Both the position numbers and the translations under genes were made by a program. A stretch of DNA of 64,000 nt, from assembly GCA_023390175.1 (NCBI GenBank), contig JAEWDK010000014.1, positions 18,481-82,480 on the forward strand. Direction: 5' to 3'. Source of the stretch: Bacillota bacterium (lineage in GTDB: Bacteria > Bacillota > Clostridia > Oscillospirales > Acutalibacteraceae). The notes beneath the pieces were generated by a model. It made no database searches. It worked only from the letters and a program-made list of their open reading frames with translations, and was not told the DNA's origin. Shown here piece after piece: positions 43,075-51,862 of this stretch (its first letter is position 1; every line of letters starts with the position of its first letter).

Positions 43075-43980
43075 TCACCGAATTCTCCCATTAATTATAT
43101 CAATAATCTGTTTTTGGGCTTTTCGTGCTTCTGGAATTGGATATAAAGGAAATACATGGTTCATTTTTGGATACTCATAATAATTAATTTCAACATTCTG
43201 GCTCTTCGCAAAATCTCTGAATTTTCTTGCGTCCGCTAGAAATAATTCATGTTCGCCGACAAAGACGGAGATCTTGCCCAGACCCAGGATTTTCCCATAT
43301 AACGGGCTAAGAAGATAATGTTTCGCATCTGTGGTTCCTGCCCATGCTTTACCCATTTGAATCAGTCCGTAGATTCCCAATGATGGATCTTTGGCATCCA
43401 AGGACTGTATATCTGTATTTTCCATAGTAATATCCAACCAAGGTGAAAGCAGTATAATTTTTGCAGGTTGCGGCAGTTCTGATTCGAGCAGATATTCAGC
43501 TAATGCAAGAGCCAGCCCTCCCCCTGCCGAATCACCCATAAAAATAATATTTCCCGCATCCGTATTTGACAACTGACTTTGGTATATTGTCAACAGGCGC
43601 TCAATTGATTCCATATATTGATATTCTGGTGCTTTGGGATAAATCGGTACAATGATTTCAGCATCTGTAGCTAGCGCTATCTTATCAAGAAACTGCCAGT
43701 GCTGAGCCACAGGCTGCTCAACATAGCCGCCACCGTGGAAGTATAGAATTAACTTGTTCCTCTTTTCATTCTTATTGATATAGTACACATCCATTGTATC
43801 AACAGTTTCTTTTTTCAGCTTGGATTTCATCCTAACAGAAGCAGGTATTTCATAAACTTTTTCATTTGCAACATGGCGTTCTTCTAAATAATCACTCATT
43901 TTTAAAACATCATTAATCTTTTTCTTATAACCATTAAATCTTAAAAAATATTCAGCTGCTAAACTCATAAAACTTCGCAT
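43075..43980 (-). CDS. HSL-type alpha/beta hydrolase (esterase/lipase)
   Basis: 301 residues of the hormone-sensitive-lipase family: oxyanion motif YFHGGGY, nucleophile elbow GDSAGGG, acid in GEHELFLADA and catalytic His in MNHVFPLYP. It hydrolyses short-chain esters in known relatives; the physiological substrate is unknown. AGGAT lies about nine bases upstream. AT-rich codon use, as in 36-43 kb generally. Confidence 0.87.
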   Translation of the reverse strand: MRSFMSLAAEYFLRFNGYKKKINDVLKMSDYLEERHVANEKVYEIPASVRMKSKLKKETVDTMDVYYINKNEKRNKLILYFHGGGYVEQPVAQHWQFLDKIALATDAEIIVPIYPKAPEYQYMESIERLLTIYQSQLSNTDAGNIIFMGDSAGGGLALALAEYLLESELPQPAKIILLSPWLDITMENTDIQSLDAKDPSLGIYGLIQMGKAWAGTTDAKHYLLSPLYGKILGLGKISVFVGEHELFLADARKFRDFAKSQNVEINYYEYPKMNHVFPLYPIPEARKAQKQIIDIINGRIR

Positions 43981-44158
43981 TCTATTTTATCCTTTCAATT
44001 AAAATGTATATTTTATCGTATACAAAAGTATAGTCAGAAATGTTAACAGTTTATCATGACAATATATCAGAAACAACTTCTGCAGCTAACTTATTTCCAC
44101 AACAAAACTTACCCGTCGAAAATTTTAATGAGTGCGTCCGTCATCACCTATTCAATTC

Positions 44159-45523
44159 TTATTTCACTTTATATAGCAGACAGCACATCTCCACGTGTGC
44201 CGTTCTGGGAAACATATCAACAGGGGTGAGAACCTCGGACTTATACCCCTTTTGAGCAAAGAGTTTTAAATCACGGGCAAGGGTGGCGGGGTCGCAGGAA
44301 ACATAAACGACGCGCGCAGGCGCCATTTTAGCGATGGTTTCAATCAGGGCGGCGTCACAGCCCTTGCGCGGCGGGTCAAGCACAACGACGTCCGGCTTTT
44401 CGCCGCGGTTCTTCAGCATATCCGCGGCTTTGGCGGCGTCGGCACAAAGGAACTCGGCATTGGTAATTCCGTTCAGCTCCGCGTTCTTTTTCGCGTCTTC
44501 CACAGCCTGTTCGACCAGCTCAACGCCAATCACGCGCCCCGCGTTTTTCGCCATAGAAAGGCCGATGGTTCCCGTTCCGCAGTAAAGGTCAAGCACTGTT
44601 TCCGTACCGGTCAGGCCCGCATATTCGCCCGCAATAGCATAAAGACGTTCCGCCTGATCGCGGTTGATCTGATAAAACGACATGGGGGAAATGTTGAATT
44701 TGAGCCCGCACAGGATGTCTGTAATATGGTCGCTGCCCCAGACAGTGCGGCATTTTTTGCCCAGCACCACATTGGTTTTTTCACGGTTCACATTGATTAT
44801 TACGCTTTTCAGCCCGGGTACCTGCTGCCGTAAAAGCTCTGCCAGCTCCGGCTCATAATGTACGCCGTTGCCGTTTACCACAACACAGACCATAATTTCA
44901 CCCGTAGCGCCCGCCTGGCGCAGATACAGGTGACGCAGCCTGCCTTTTCCGGTTTCTTCGTTATAAACGTCCTCGCCGCTTTGGCGCGCCCATTCCTGGA
45001 ATGCATTCATCGCCGCGGTAAACGCCGGCGGCTGCAAAAGGCACTCGCTGCAATGGATGATACGGTGGCTGTGGCTCGCAAAAAATCCCATGCTGATTTC
45101 GCCGCCGGCGGCAAGGCCGATGGGCAGCTGCGCTTTGTTGCGGTAATGGTCCGGGTCTTTTGCGCCGACAATCGGATTCATCACAATATTATGAAAGCCG
45201 CCGATTCGCTCAATCGCGTCCTGCACACGCTGCTGTTTTGCGCGCAGCTCCGCCGTGTAGCTGATATGCCGGTACACACAGCCGCCGCACTGGGCGAACT
45301 GGGCACAGTCCATTGGAACGCGTTCCTTTGACGCGGTAATGATTTTATCAATTCTGCCGAAAGCATAGCTTTTTGCAGGCTTCAGTATTTTTACGCTTAG
45401 CTTGTCCCCCACGGCCGCGAGCGGCACAAAAACAGCAATGTCTTTATAACGGCCCACCCCGCTGCCCTCCGCGGTATATCCCGTAATTTCCAACTCGACA
45501 ACATCATTCTTTTTAAGATCCAT
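44159..45523 (-). CDS. rlmD: 23S rRNA (uracil-C5)-methyltransferase RlmD/RumA family
   Basis: 454 residues. The N-terminal TRAM domain (VELEITGYTAEGSGVG) is followed by an Fe-S cluster region (MDCAQFAQCGGCVYRH and a later HCSEC), then a SAM methyltransferase core with DLYCGTGTIGL, DPPRKGC and the catalytic Cys in YVSCDPATLARDL. The exact site (U1939, U747 or tRNA) cannot be fixed by reading. The ATG at 45523 has GGGGGAAG upstream; the frame from 45535 is not needed. A remnant of a similar gene end lies at 41180-41241. Confidence 0.9.
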   Translation of the reverse strand: MDLKKNDVVELEITGYTAEGSGVGRYKDIAVFVPLAAVGDKLSVKILKPAKSYAFGRIDKIITASKERVPMDCAQFAQCGGCVYRHISYTAELRAKQQRVQDAIERIGGFHNIVMNPIVGAKDPDHYRNKAQLPIGLAAGGEISMGFFASHSHRIIHCSECLLQPPAFTAAMNAFQEWARQSGEDVYNEETGKGRLRHLYLRQAGATGEIMVCVVVNGNGVHYEPELAELLRQQVPGLKSVIINVNREKTNVVLGKKCRTVWGSDHITDILCGLKFNISPMSFYQINRDQAERLYAIAGEYAGLTGTETVLDLYCGTGTIGLSMAKNAGRVIGVELVEQAVEDAKKNAELNGITNAEFLCADAAKAADMLKNRGEKPDVVVLDPPRKGCDAALIETIAKMAPARVVYVSCDPATLARDLKLFAQKGYKSEVLTPVDMFPRTAHVEMCCLLYKVK

Positions 45524-45736
45524 AGCTTCCCCCAAAAACGTATCCGCCGTTTTTTCTCATTTATTAAAATCAATTTCGATAATTGACATGATATTTATAA
45601 TTTTAACATTATAACCCGATAAATACAACATTACTCCGGCACATTCCTATCGCTATTTTCAAAGCAATCTTCCCGTGCGGGGGTAATCGCGGCGGCCTTC
45701 TTGAAATGATTCGTTTCCGCTTTAACAAATTAATGC

Positions 45737-45765
45737 TTGACAACATCAATGCAAGTGCATATAAT
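45737..45765 (+). promoter_or_regulatory. Consensus sigma-A promoter of the T-box/trpB unit
   Basis: Perfect TTGACA (45737-45742), a 17-base spacer and perfect TATAAT (45760-45765). Predicted start near 45772. Confidence 0.85.
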
Positions 45766-45771
45766 AGATGC

Positions 45772-46050
45772 AAGATATAAAACCGATGAGTAAGAAGAGT
45801 AGTCAGGCACAGCGCTTTTTAAGAGAGCCGCAGGCGGTGGGATTGCGGCAGAGCAAGGCTTGGCGAATGGGCTTACGAGGGCAGGGCGAAAGAGTATTCG
45901 AGTAGCTTTTGACGGGAACTCCGCCCGTTACCAAGGGAGCGCGCATGATGGTGCGTGGAATAAGCGGCGCAGAATATGCGCAATACGGGTGGTACCACGG
46001 GAGCAATCGCTCTTGTCCCTAGTTTTAGGGGCAAGAGCGTTTTTTTATTT
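45772..46050 (+). ncRNA. T-box riboswitch, probably tRNA-Trp responsive
   Basis: A leader of about 280 bases with the T-box core GGGTGGTACCACGG at 45987-46000, stem I features (GATGAGTAAGAAGAGTAG at the start and AAGAGAGCCG) and a strong terminator CGCTCTTG...CAAGAGCG followed by seven T (46008-46047). Uncharged tRNA pairs with the specifier and the T-box bulge and favours the antiterminator. The likely specifier is TGG (Trp) at 45868-45870 in GAATGGGC, which agrees with the downstream trpB gene. Specifier choice is by eye. Confidence 0.9.
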
Positions 46051-46073
46051 TATAAACCGAAAGGAGCATTATT

Positions 46074-47456
46074 ATGGCAAAAATACCACACAGACTGAAT
46101 CTAACAGAGGAACAAATGCCGACGCAGTGGTACAACCTGCGCGCCGATATGAAAACACAGCCGGACCCGATGCTTAACCCCGGCACCATGAAACCGATTC
46201 GTACAGAAGAGCTGTACCCGATTTTCTGCGAGGATTTGGCAAAGCAGGAAATGGACAGTACAACGCCTTATTTTGATATTCCCGAACCGATTTTAGACGT
46301 TTACAAGGCCTACCGGCCGTCCCCGCTGTGCCGGGCCTACAATCTTGAAAAGGAACTGGGCACCCCGGCAAAAATTTACTTTAAATTTGAAGGCAACAAC
46401 ACCTCCGGCAGCCACAAGCTGAACTCCGCCGTGGCACAGGCGTATTACGCAAAGGCGCAGGGCCTGACCAGCCTGACCACCGAAACGGGCGCGGGCCAGT
46501 GGGGCACCGCGCTGGCGGAAGCCTGTTCCTACTTCGGAATGGATTTGACGGTATTCATGGTAAAGGCTTCGTTCAATCAAAAACCGTACCGCAAGGCGAT
46601 TATTCAAACCTTCGGCGCAAACGTCATTGCCAGCCCGAGCGACACCACGCAGGTTGGCCGCGCAATTCTGGCCATGGATCCGGACACCACCGGCAGCCTG
46701 GGCTGTGCTATTTCCGAAGCGATTGAAAAAGCCACCACTACCCCGAACTGCCGCTATGTTTTGGGTTCCGTGCTGAATCAGGTGCTTTTGCACCAGTCGA
46801 TCATCGGCCTGGAAGCCAAAAAAGCCATGGAAATTCTGGATGAATACCCGGATATTATCATCGGCTGCGCGGGCGGCGGCTCCAACCTGGGCGGCCTGAT
46901 CGCCCCGTTTATGCAGGATAAGCTGCTCGGCAGGGCCAACCCGCATTTTATCGCAGTGGAGCCGGCTTCCTGCCCATCGCTGACCCGCGGCCGCTACGCT
47001 TATGACTTCTGTGACACCGGCAAGGTTACTCCGCTTGCGAAAATGTACACGCTGGGCAGCGGATTCATTCCGTCGCCGAACCACGCGGGCGGTCTGCGCT
47101 ACCACGGCATGTCGCCGATCGTTTCCAAGCTGTACCATGACGGTTACCTCGACGAGGCGCGTTCCGCCGAACAGTCCAAAGTATTCGACGCGGCAACGCT
47201 GTTCGCCAGAGTTGAAACCATTCTCCCCGCGCCGGAAAGCGCGCACGCAATCCGTGTTGCTATTGACGAGGCGCTGAAGTGCAAAGAAACCGGTGAAGCC
47301 AAAACCATCCTGTTCGGCCTGACAGGAACCGGTTATTTCGACATGTCGGCATACTCCTCCTATATTGAGAAGAAGATGACGGATTATATCCCTACCGACG
47401 AGGATCTGAAACCCGGCTTCGATTCTCTTCCGAAGATTCCCGGGATACAGGAATGA
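46074..47456 (+). CDS. trpB: Tryptophan synthase beta chain, TrpB2 type
   Basis: A 460-residue PLP enzyme joining indole and L-serine into tryptophan. The PLP lysine is K115 (SGSHKLNSA), with ETGAGQWG and the phosphate loop GCAGGGSNLGG. The length, the long N-terminal extension and YRPSPLCRA mark the TrpB2 subfamily, which does not need TrpA. No trpA or other trp genes are nearby, so indole salvage is likely. Controlled by the T-box leader; AAAGGAG precedes the ATG. Convergent with plsC through a shared terminator. Confidence 0.93.
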   Translation: MAKIPHRLNLTEEQMPTQWYNLRADMKTQPDPMLNPGTMKPIRTEELYPIFCEDLAKQEMDSTTPYFDIPEPILDVYKAYRPSPLCRAYNLEKELGTPAKIYFKFEGNNTSGSHKLNSAVAQAYYAKAQGLTSLTTETGAGQWGTALAEACSYFGMDLTVFMVKASFNQKPYRKAIIQTFGANVIASPSDTTQVGRAILAMDPDTTGSLGCAISEAIEKATTTPNCRYVLGSVLNQVLLHQSIIGLEAKKAMEILDEYPDIIIGCAGGGSNLGGLIAPFMQDKLLGRANPHFIAVEPASCPSLTRGRYAYDFCDTGKVTPLAKMYTLGSGFIPSPNHAGGLRYHGMSPIVSKLYHDGYLDEARSAEQSKVFDAATLFARVETILPAPESAHAIRVAIDEALKCKETGEAKTILFGLTGTGYFDMSAYSSYIEKKMTDYIPTDEDLKPGFDSLPKIPGIQE

Positions 47457-47501
47457 AAGAAAGAGGCTGTTAAGCGGAACGCTTAACAGCCTCTTTTCTT
47501 T
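47455..47501. terminator. Bidirectional terminator between trpB and plsC
   Basis: AAGAGGCTGTTAAGC (47461-47475) pairs perfectly with 47481-47495 across GGAAC, extended by GAAAG/CTTTC. It ends trpB transcription and overlaps the last codons of plsC on the other strand. Confidence 0.8.
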
Positions 47502-48165
47502 CACCGGAACCCTGCATTTCGCTCATCCGGCCGAACACCCTGCCGCACAGGTCGTGGGCGGCAAAGCGCGGTTCCAAGTCCAAATCCGGGTACATCGGTT
47601 CCCCTGCCGTAACGGTAAGGCAAGGCTTTCGTTTCAGAATTTTCCACAAACCCTTCCTTTCGCGGGCGGTAATCACCACCGGCACAACCGGTGCGCCCGC
47701 TCTGGCGGCGATGGTAAACGCGCCCTCCTTAAAGCCGCGCAGCTGCGAGCAATACGGAATCAATTCCCCCTCGGGGTAAATGCACGCCAGTCTTCCGTTT
47801 TTTACGGCCCCGGTCAGCTCACTGAGGAACCGGCGCATTCGGGAAGGCGCGGCCGGCACGGGCACGCTGCCCAGGCAGTGAATCAGCGGGCCGACCACCG
47901 GCTCGCTGAAAAGCATCTCCATGGAAGTAAAAACCAGTTTGCGCGGAGCGGCAAGCAGTGCTACAAAGGTACAGTCCAGGTTATGAACATGATTGCATAC
48001 AATGACCGCACCCCTCCCCTTCAGTTTTCGCATATTCTGTCTGCCGCGCACATGCAGGCCAAACACCGCCCTGTCAAAAAGGCCAAGCAGCGGTACCGCG
48101 ACAATATAATAAAACGCGGTGGTAAAAAAGCGAAAAAACGGATTTGTAGAAATCAGAGGCTTCAT
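47470..48165 (-). CDS. plsC: 1-acyl-sn-glycerol-3-phosphate acyltransferase (PlsC family)
   Basis: A 231-residue membrane-associated acyltransferase making phosphatidic acid. Catalytic motif NHVHNLD (Hx4D), glycerol-phosphate site YPEGELIP and a hydrophobic N-terminal segment. The C-terminus (ERKEAVKRSA) is encoded within the shared terminator. Its ATG overlaps the stop of the upstream glycosyltransferase by four bases, suggesting glycolipid or phospholipid synthesis as a unit. Confidence 0.85.
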   Translation of the reverse strand: MKPLISTNPFFRFFTTAFYYIVAVPLLGLFDRAVFGLHVRGRQNMRKLKGRGAVIVCNHVHNLDCTFVALLAAPRKLVFTSMEMLFSEPVVGPLIHCLGSVPVPAAPSRMRRFLSELTGAVKNGRLACIYPEGELIPYCSQLRGFKEGAFTIAARAGAPVVPVVITARERKGLWKILKRKPCLTVTAGEPMYPDLDLEPRFAAHDLCGRVFGRMSEMQGSGERKEAVKRSA

Positions 48166-49298
48166 TTCTTTTTGCTCCCATCTTTTTTGCGTGCATCGTC
48201 TATCACCTGATGGAACATATTCTCCGCTTCAATGACGGATTGTGAAACACGGTATCGATTGCCAAGCTGCGCATATTTTACGGACAAAATCGCGCGTTCT
48301 TCCGGATGTTCAATCCAGTAATCAATCTTTTTTGCCAGGTCGGCATCGTTGTCCGGCTCGAAAAGGCTTTGCGGGCTCAGCGCGAACTGCACCGTAGCGG
48401 ACTTGGGTGAATTGCAGATGACCGGAACAAGCCCGCAGGAAAAAGCTTCCATACAGGCAATGGCTTCGATTTCAATGTAGGAAGCGTGAACGTAAAGATC
48501 GCAGGAATGAATCAGCTCAATCAGCTCCGCCTTGGAGTAAAAGCCGAACACCGGCTTATTTTTAAGCTTTTCTCCCTGTTTGACCAGCGCGTTTTTACAG
48601 GGGCCCTGACCCGCCAGATAAAGGTGAATCCGGTCGGCGTATTTGGATTTTGACACGGCATCGATCAGCACATTCTGCCGTTTTTCGTGGGACAGCCTGC
48701 CAATCATTAAAAGATTGATCTTCCCGTCGTTTTTCCGTGCCGGGCCGGGCACAAAATCTTCATCCACGCCGTTGCTGATGACATGCAGCTTTGCCCTGTA
48801 GCCGTTCTGCCTGAGCTGATCGGCAATAAATTTCGACGGGCAGTGGATGTGACCGAAGTATTGATAAAATGTATGATTGAAATAATGATATATTCCGCGC
48901 GACAGTCCCTCCCATGGCATACGAATGTTATATGTGATATTTTCAGGCTGCATGTGAAACGCGGCCGAAACGGGAATGCCCATTTGACGCGCAACCTTAA
49001 GAGCCTTTCGTTCAAAATGCATCGGCAGTAAAAAATGAACCACGTCCGCGCCTTCAAATGCCCGGCGAAAAACCGCTTCGTCCGCATCTGCGAAAGCATA
49101 ATTTTGTTTTTTCGCAAAGTAGGTGGCAACGGGATAATATTTTTCCCCTACGTCGTATCCCTCTTCCACCAGTCTGCCGCTAGCAACCACATGAACCTCG
49201 TGGCCGCGCTTTTTCAGCATCTCCGCGAAGCGGTAGGTTGACATTGTGGTTCCGTTATTCAGTTCATCATATTTTTCTGTCACTAAAATTATTTTCAA
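48162..49298 (-). CDS. GT4-family glycosyltransferase
   Basis: A 378-residue retaining glycosyltransferase of the GT-B fold: an N-terminal domain starting KIILVTEKYDELNNG, and a C-terminal nucleotide-sugar domain with NLLMIGRLSHEKRQN, YLAGQGP and the EIEAIACMEAFSCGLVPV Glu-x7-Glu motif. Related enzymes make diglucosyl-diacylglycerol or surface glycans; coupling to plsC favours a lipid acceptor, as inference. The TTG at 49298 is eight bases after GGGGG; the TTG at 49304 is too close. Confidence 0.82.
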   Translation of the reverse strand: MKIILVTEKYDELNNGTTMSTYRFAEMLKKRGHEVHVVASGRLVEEGYDVGEKYYPVATYFAKKQNYAFADADEAVFRRAFEGADVVHFLLPMHFERKALKVARQMGIPVSAAFHMQPENITYNIRMPWEGLSRGIYHYFNHTFYQYFGHIHCPSKFIADQLRQNGYRAKLHVISNGVDEDFVPGPARKNDGKINLLMIGRLSHEKRQNVLIDAVSKSKYADRIHLYLAGQGPCKNALVKQGEKLKNKPVFGFYSKAELIELIHSCDLYVHASYIEIEAIACMEAFSCGLVPVICNSPKSATVQFALSPQSLFEPDNDADLAKKIDYWIEHPEERAILSVKYAQLGNRYRVSQSVIEAENMFHQVIDDARKKDGSKKK

Positions 49299-49556
49299 CT
49301 GCAATACCCCCGCGCATATTTATTTCTCCTTAGAATATAATACAAAGCATAACCGATCCAGTCAATAGACAGTATGAGGAAAGTGTAGCAGGTGCTTTTT
49401 CGCCCTCTTTCCCCTTTGAGGGGGTTGGGGTAAAAATTCCAAATGAAAAATATCGATAATTTACGAAAATCGATGGTCAATAATTACTAAATCATTCAAA
49501 CAAAAAACTGCATTTTATACAATAAAGAGATTGTTTCGCGATTCTTTTTGAAAGCG

Positions 49557-49585
49557 TTGACACAGTCAAATACGGGTATTATAAT
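49557..49585 (+). promoter_or_regulatory. Perfect sigma-A promoter of a candidate small RNA
   Basis: TTGACA (49557-49562), a 17-base spacer and TATAAT (49580-49585). Both hexamers match the consensus, yet no ORF with a ribosome site begins before the terminator at 49681. Confidence 0.85.
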
Positions 49586-49591
49586 AAAATC

Positions 49592-49717
49592 ACGATAACA
49601 AATAAAACTACAAATTATTTTAATTACACGACTTGTGACAAGGATTTGTCACAACCTTTTCAATACAACTCCTCCCCATAAAGCAAAGACCGGCTAATGC
49701 CGGTCTTTGCTTTTTTT
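49592..49717 (+). ncRNA. Candidate small regulatory RNA with C-rich seed
   Basis: The predicted transcript of about 125 bases has an AT-rich 5' part, a perfect 8-bp hairpin TTGTGACA-AGGATT-TGTCACAA (49633-49654), an unpaired C-rich stretch CTCCTCCCC (49669-49677) and a 14-bp terminator (49681-49694 with 49699-49712) followed by seven T. A C-rich single-stranded seed that could pair with Shine-Dalgarno sequences is typical of Gram-positive trans-acting sRNAs such as RsaE. Alternatively it could be an attenuated leader of the dockerin-like gene 168 bases downstream. Confidence 0.6.
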
Positions 49718-49884
49718 ACTGTACAGCCGCCCGGTACTGCACGCTTTGTTTCCCGGAATGCACAATGGAACCTGCGCCGCGGCTGCGCACAGGATTCTTT
49801 CCGATTCGAATTATTTTCACATTTCCGACTGATACGGCAAATCCGGTGCTAATATCGAATTAAAACGCCGGAGGTTGTAAAATT

Positions 49885-50967
49885 ATGGGAAATAAGCGTA
49901 CAAAACGTCTGATTGCCTGCCTTTTGCTGTTTACCGTTCTGACTTTGGCGGTGGCCGGGTTAAGCGGCCATGCGGAAGCCTACCCGGATATTTCAAACCT
50001 TGACAGCAATTATTATTTGCCCGACAACCGGCAGTTTTTTCACCGGCCCGACGGTGGGTTTGCTTTAGCCAGCACCAATTCCTCCGGCCGAACAATGGTA
50101 ACCCTGCTGGACGCTTCCGGAAACGTGGATGAAAGCCAGGGTTCCGCGACCTATAATCTTTCTTTCGTCTATGAAAAAGCCTTTGTATGCGGGGAATTTC
50201 TTTACCTTGCGGGTCAGGGGCTCAATGCAAGCCATTCCGTGGAACTTTTCAGGGTTGGTCTAATCAGCCCCAGCCGCGTGTATAATAATATTGTAAATGT
50301 GAGCTGCGACCTGAGCCGCGGCTTCAGCGCGGACGCCGACGGGAACATTTTTCTTGTAACGGTGCCCTACGGCAGCGAGCTCAGCTCTTCTTCCCCGTTC
50401 TGGGTTTATGCCTTTCAGGCGGACTCTTACGGGGCCTCCTGCAGCGGAACCCCTGTTCCGAACTCCCCAAGCTCCTCCGCTCCCTCCGAAACTCCGTCCT
50501 CCGCCCCATCCTCCGGCTCTTCAAGCGCCGCTCCCGGCAGCTCGCAGGAAAGTTCCGCCCCCTCCTCCACCCCGGCTTCACAGCCGGATACAGCGGATGC
50601 AAAGCCATATTTTTTCAGCGGCCCCATTACCGTTGAATCGCTGCAGCAGCAGCTTGACACGGACGGCCGCGGGGCTAAGGTGCGCGTTACGGGCATAAAC
50701 GGAAGCCTTCTGGCGACGGGGAACGTGGGTACCGGCTCCATTGTGGAAGTACTGCTGAACGGTCAGGCAGAAAGCCGGATTATGGCCGTTGTTCCCGGCG
50801 ATTTGACCGGAACGGGCTCGGTAACCGAACAGGACAGCCGAATCCTTTATGAGCACGTCACAAATCTGTCCGGGCTGAGCGGGCTTTATTTTCAAGCGGC
50901 GGACATCAATAGAAACGGTAAAGTGGACCCCGGTGATATGCTGAAAATAAAAAGTATGATAAAATAG
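49885..50967 (+). CDS. Secreted protein with Ser/Pro-rich linker and C-terminal dockerin-like module
   Basis: 360 residues: a signal peptide (about 1-30, ending AEA), an N-terminal domain of about 165 residues without a known family (strand-rich, GGFALASTNSSGRTMVTLLDASGN), a low-complexity Ser/Pro/Ala linker (about 195-235), a domain starting PYFFSGPITVESLQQQL, and a C-terminal pair of Ca-binding loops, GDLTGTGSVTEQD and ADINRNGKVDPGD, as in type I dockerins. A dockerin would dock to a cohesin scaffold; no cohesin is in the window. GGAGG lies upstream of the ATG. Confidence 0.75.
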   Translation: MGNKRTKRLIACLLLFTVLTLAVAGLSGHAEAYPDISNLDSNYYLPDNRQFFHRPDGGFALASTNSSGRTMVTLLDASGNVDESQGSATYNLSFVYEKAFVCGEFLYLAGQGLNASHSVELFRVGLISPSRVYNNIVNVSCDLSRGFSADADGNIFLVTVPYGSELSSSSPFWVYAFQADSYGASCSGTPVPNSPSSSAPSETPSSAPSSGSSSAAPGSSQESSAPSSTPASQPDTADAKPYFFSGPITVESLQQQLDTDGRGAKVRVTGINGSLLATGNVGTGSIVEVLLNGQAESRIMAVVPGDLTGTGSVTEQDSRILYEHVTNLSGLSGLYFQAADINRNGKVDPGDMLKIKSMIK

Positions 50968-50977
50968 CCTTTTTCGA

Positions 50978-51006
50978 TTGACCTTGCCGCCAAATAAAAA
51001 TATAAT
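50978..51006 (+). promoter_or_regulatory. Promoter of the hexapeptide-repeat gene
   Basis: TTGACC (50978-50983), a 17-base spacer and a perfect TATAAT (51001-51006), beginning 11 bases after the preceding stop codon. Confidence 0.75.
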
Positions 51007-51040
51007 TGGAAAAGATATTGAAAAAGGAGATACTTTTAAT

Positions 51041-51709
51041 ATGACGGATAAGATACGGATTCAAAATTTATATGACCTGACCCATACCGCGGCGGCTCCG
51101 CTGCTGGAACAGCTGAATTATCCCTGGGAGGCTCTGCCGAAAATCGGGGAATTCATTTTAAAGCTGGGCGAAACGCTTTCCCCGGAAGAATACGACCGGC
51201 GCGGGGAAAACGTTTGGATTGCAAAATCGGCCAAAGTGTTTGACTCGGCTTATATTGCCGGCCCGGCCATTATCGGGCCGGACACCGAGGTGCGGCAGTG
51301 CGCGTTTATCCGCGGCAACGCGCTTGTAGGCGCCGGCTGCGTGGTGGGCAATTCGACTGAATTGAAAAATGTGATTCTGTTTGACCGTGTTCAGGTGCCA
51401 CACTATAATTATGTCGGCGATTCCATTCTCGGCTTTCAGTCCCACATGGGCGCGGGTTCCATTACTTCCAACGTAAAATCGGACAAAACGCTCGTCACTG
51501 TGCATGCTGCGGACGAAGCAATTGAAACAGGCCTGAAAAAATTCGGCGCGATGCTGGGCGACCATGTGGAAGTCGGCTGCAACTCCGTACTGAACCCCGG
51601 CACTGTGATTGGCAGGAACACCAACGTTTACCCCCTGTCGATGGTGCGCGGGTATGTTCCGGCCGACAGTATTTACAAGCGCCTTGGCGAAGTCGGGCAA
51701 AAGCGGTAA
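51041..51709 (+). CDS. Left-handed beta-helix (hexapeptide) transferase-like protein
   Basis: 222 residues: a short alpha-helical start, then hexapeptide-repeat rungs (VWIAKSAKV, AYIAGPAIIGPDTEVRQCAFI, NALVGAGCVVGNSTELKNVIL) of the LbH fold, as in the GlmU C-terminal domain and UDP-N-acetylglucosamine pyrophosphorylase-like proteins, and QSHMGAGSITSNVKSD, a GlmU-like acetyl-CoA-site segment. The uridyltransferase domain is absent. A sugar-nucleotide acetyltransferase role is plausible but unproven. ATG at 51041, GGAGA upstream. Confidence 0.75.
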   Translation: MTDKIRIQNLYDLTHTAAAPLLEQLNYPWEALPKIGEFILKLGETLSPEEYDRRGENVWIAKSAKVFDSAYIAGPAIIGPDTEVRQCAFIRGNALVGAGCVVGNSTELKNVILFDRVQVPHYNYVGDSILGFQSHMGAGSITSNVKSDKTLVTVHAADEAIETGLKKFGAMLGDHVEVGCNSVLNPGTVIGRNTNVYPLSMVRGYVPADSIYKRLGEVGQKR

Positions 51710-51862
51710 AGAAATCCGGATTTATTTTTGTTTTACATTTTTCGCCTTGACACCCGCTTTCATAACGGTTATGATGGGTAACAAGTTTTCAAATTTTCAT
51801 GAAAAACATTCCGGCAAAATAAAGAATTCAAGCCGCCCGATATGCATTGAGGCGGCGAAAGG

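Noticed and set aside
47455..47501. Doubt that plsC is real because its end lies in a terminator
   Set aside because: The acyltransferase motifs are intact and a bidirectional terminator overlapping the last codons of a convergent gene is common.
46293..47504. A 403-codon minus-strand frame opposite trpB
   Set aside because: It is a shadow frame arising from GC-rich codons of trpB; it would overlap the whole gene and lacks any recognisable domain.
49633..49654. TTGTGACA...TGTCACAA as a Rex operator
   Set aside because: Rex sites have TTGTGAA-N4-TTCACAA in 18 bases; here the arms and spacing differ, and the repeat lies about 50 bases inside a predicted transcript, so an RNA hairpin is more likely.
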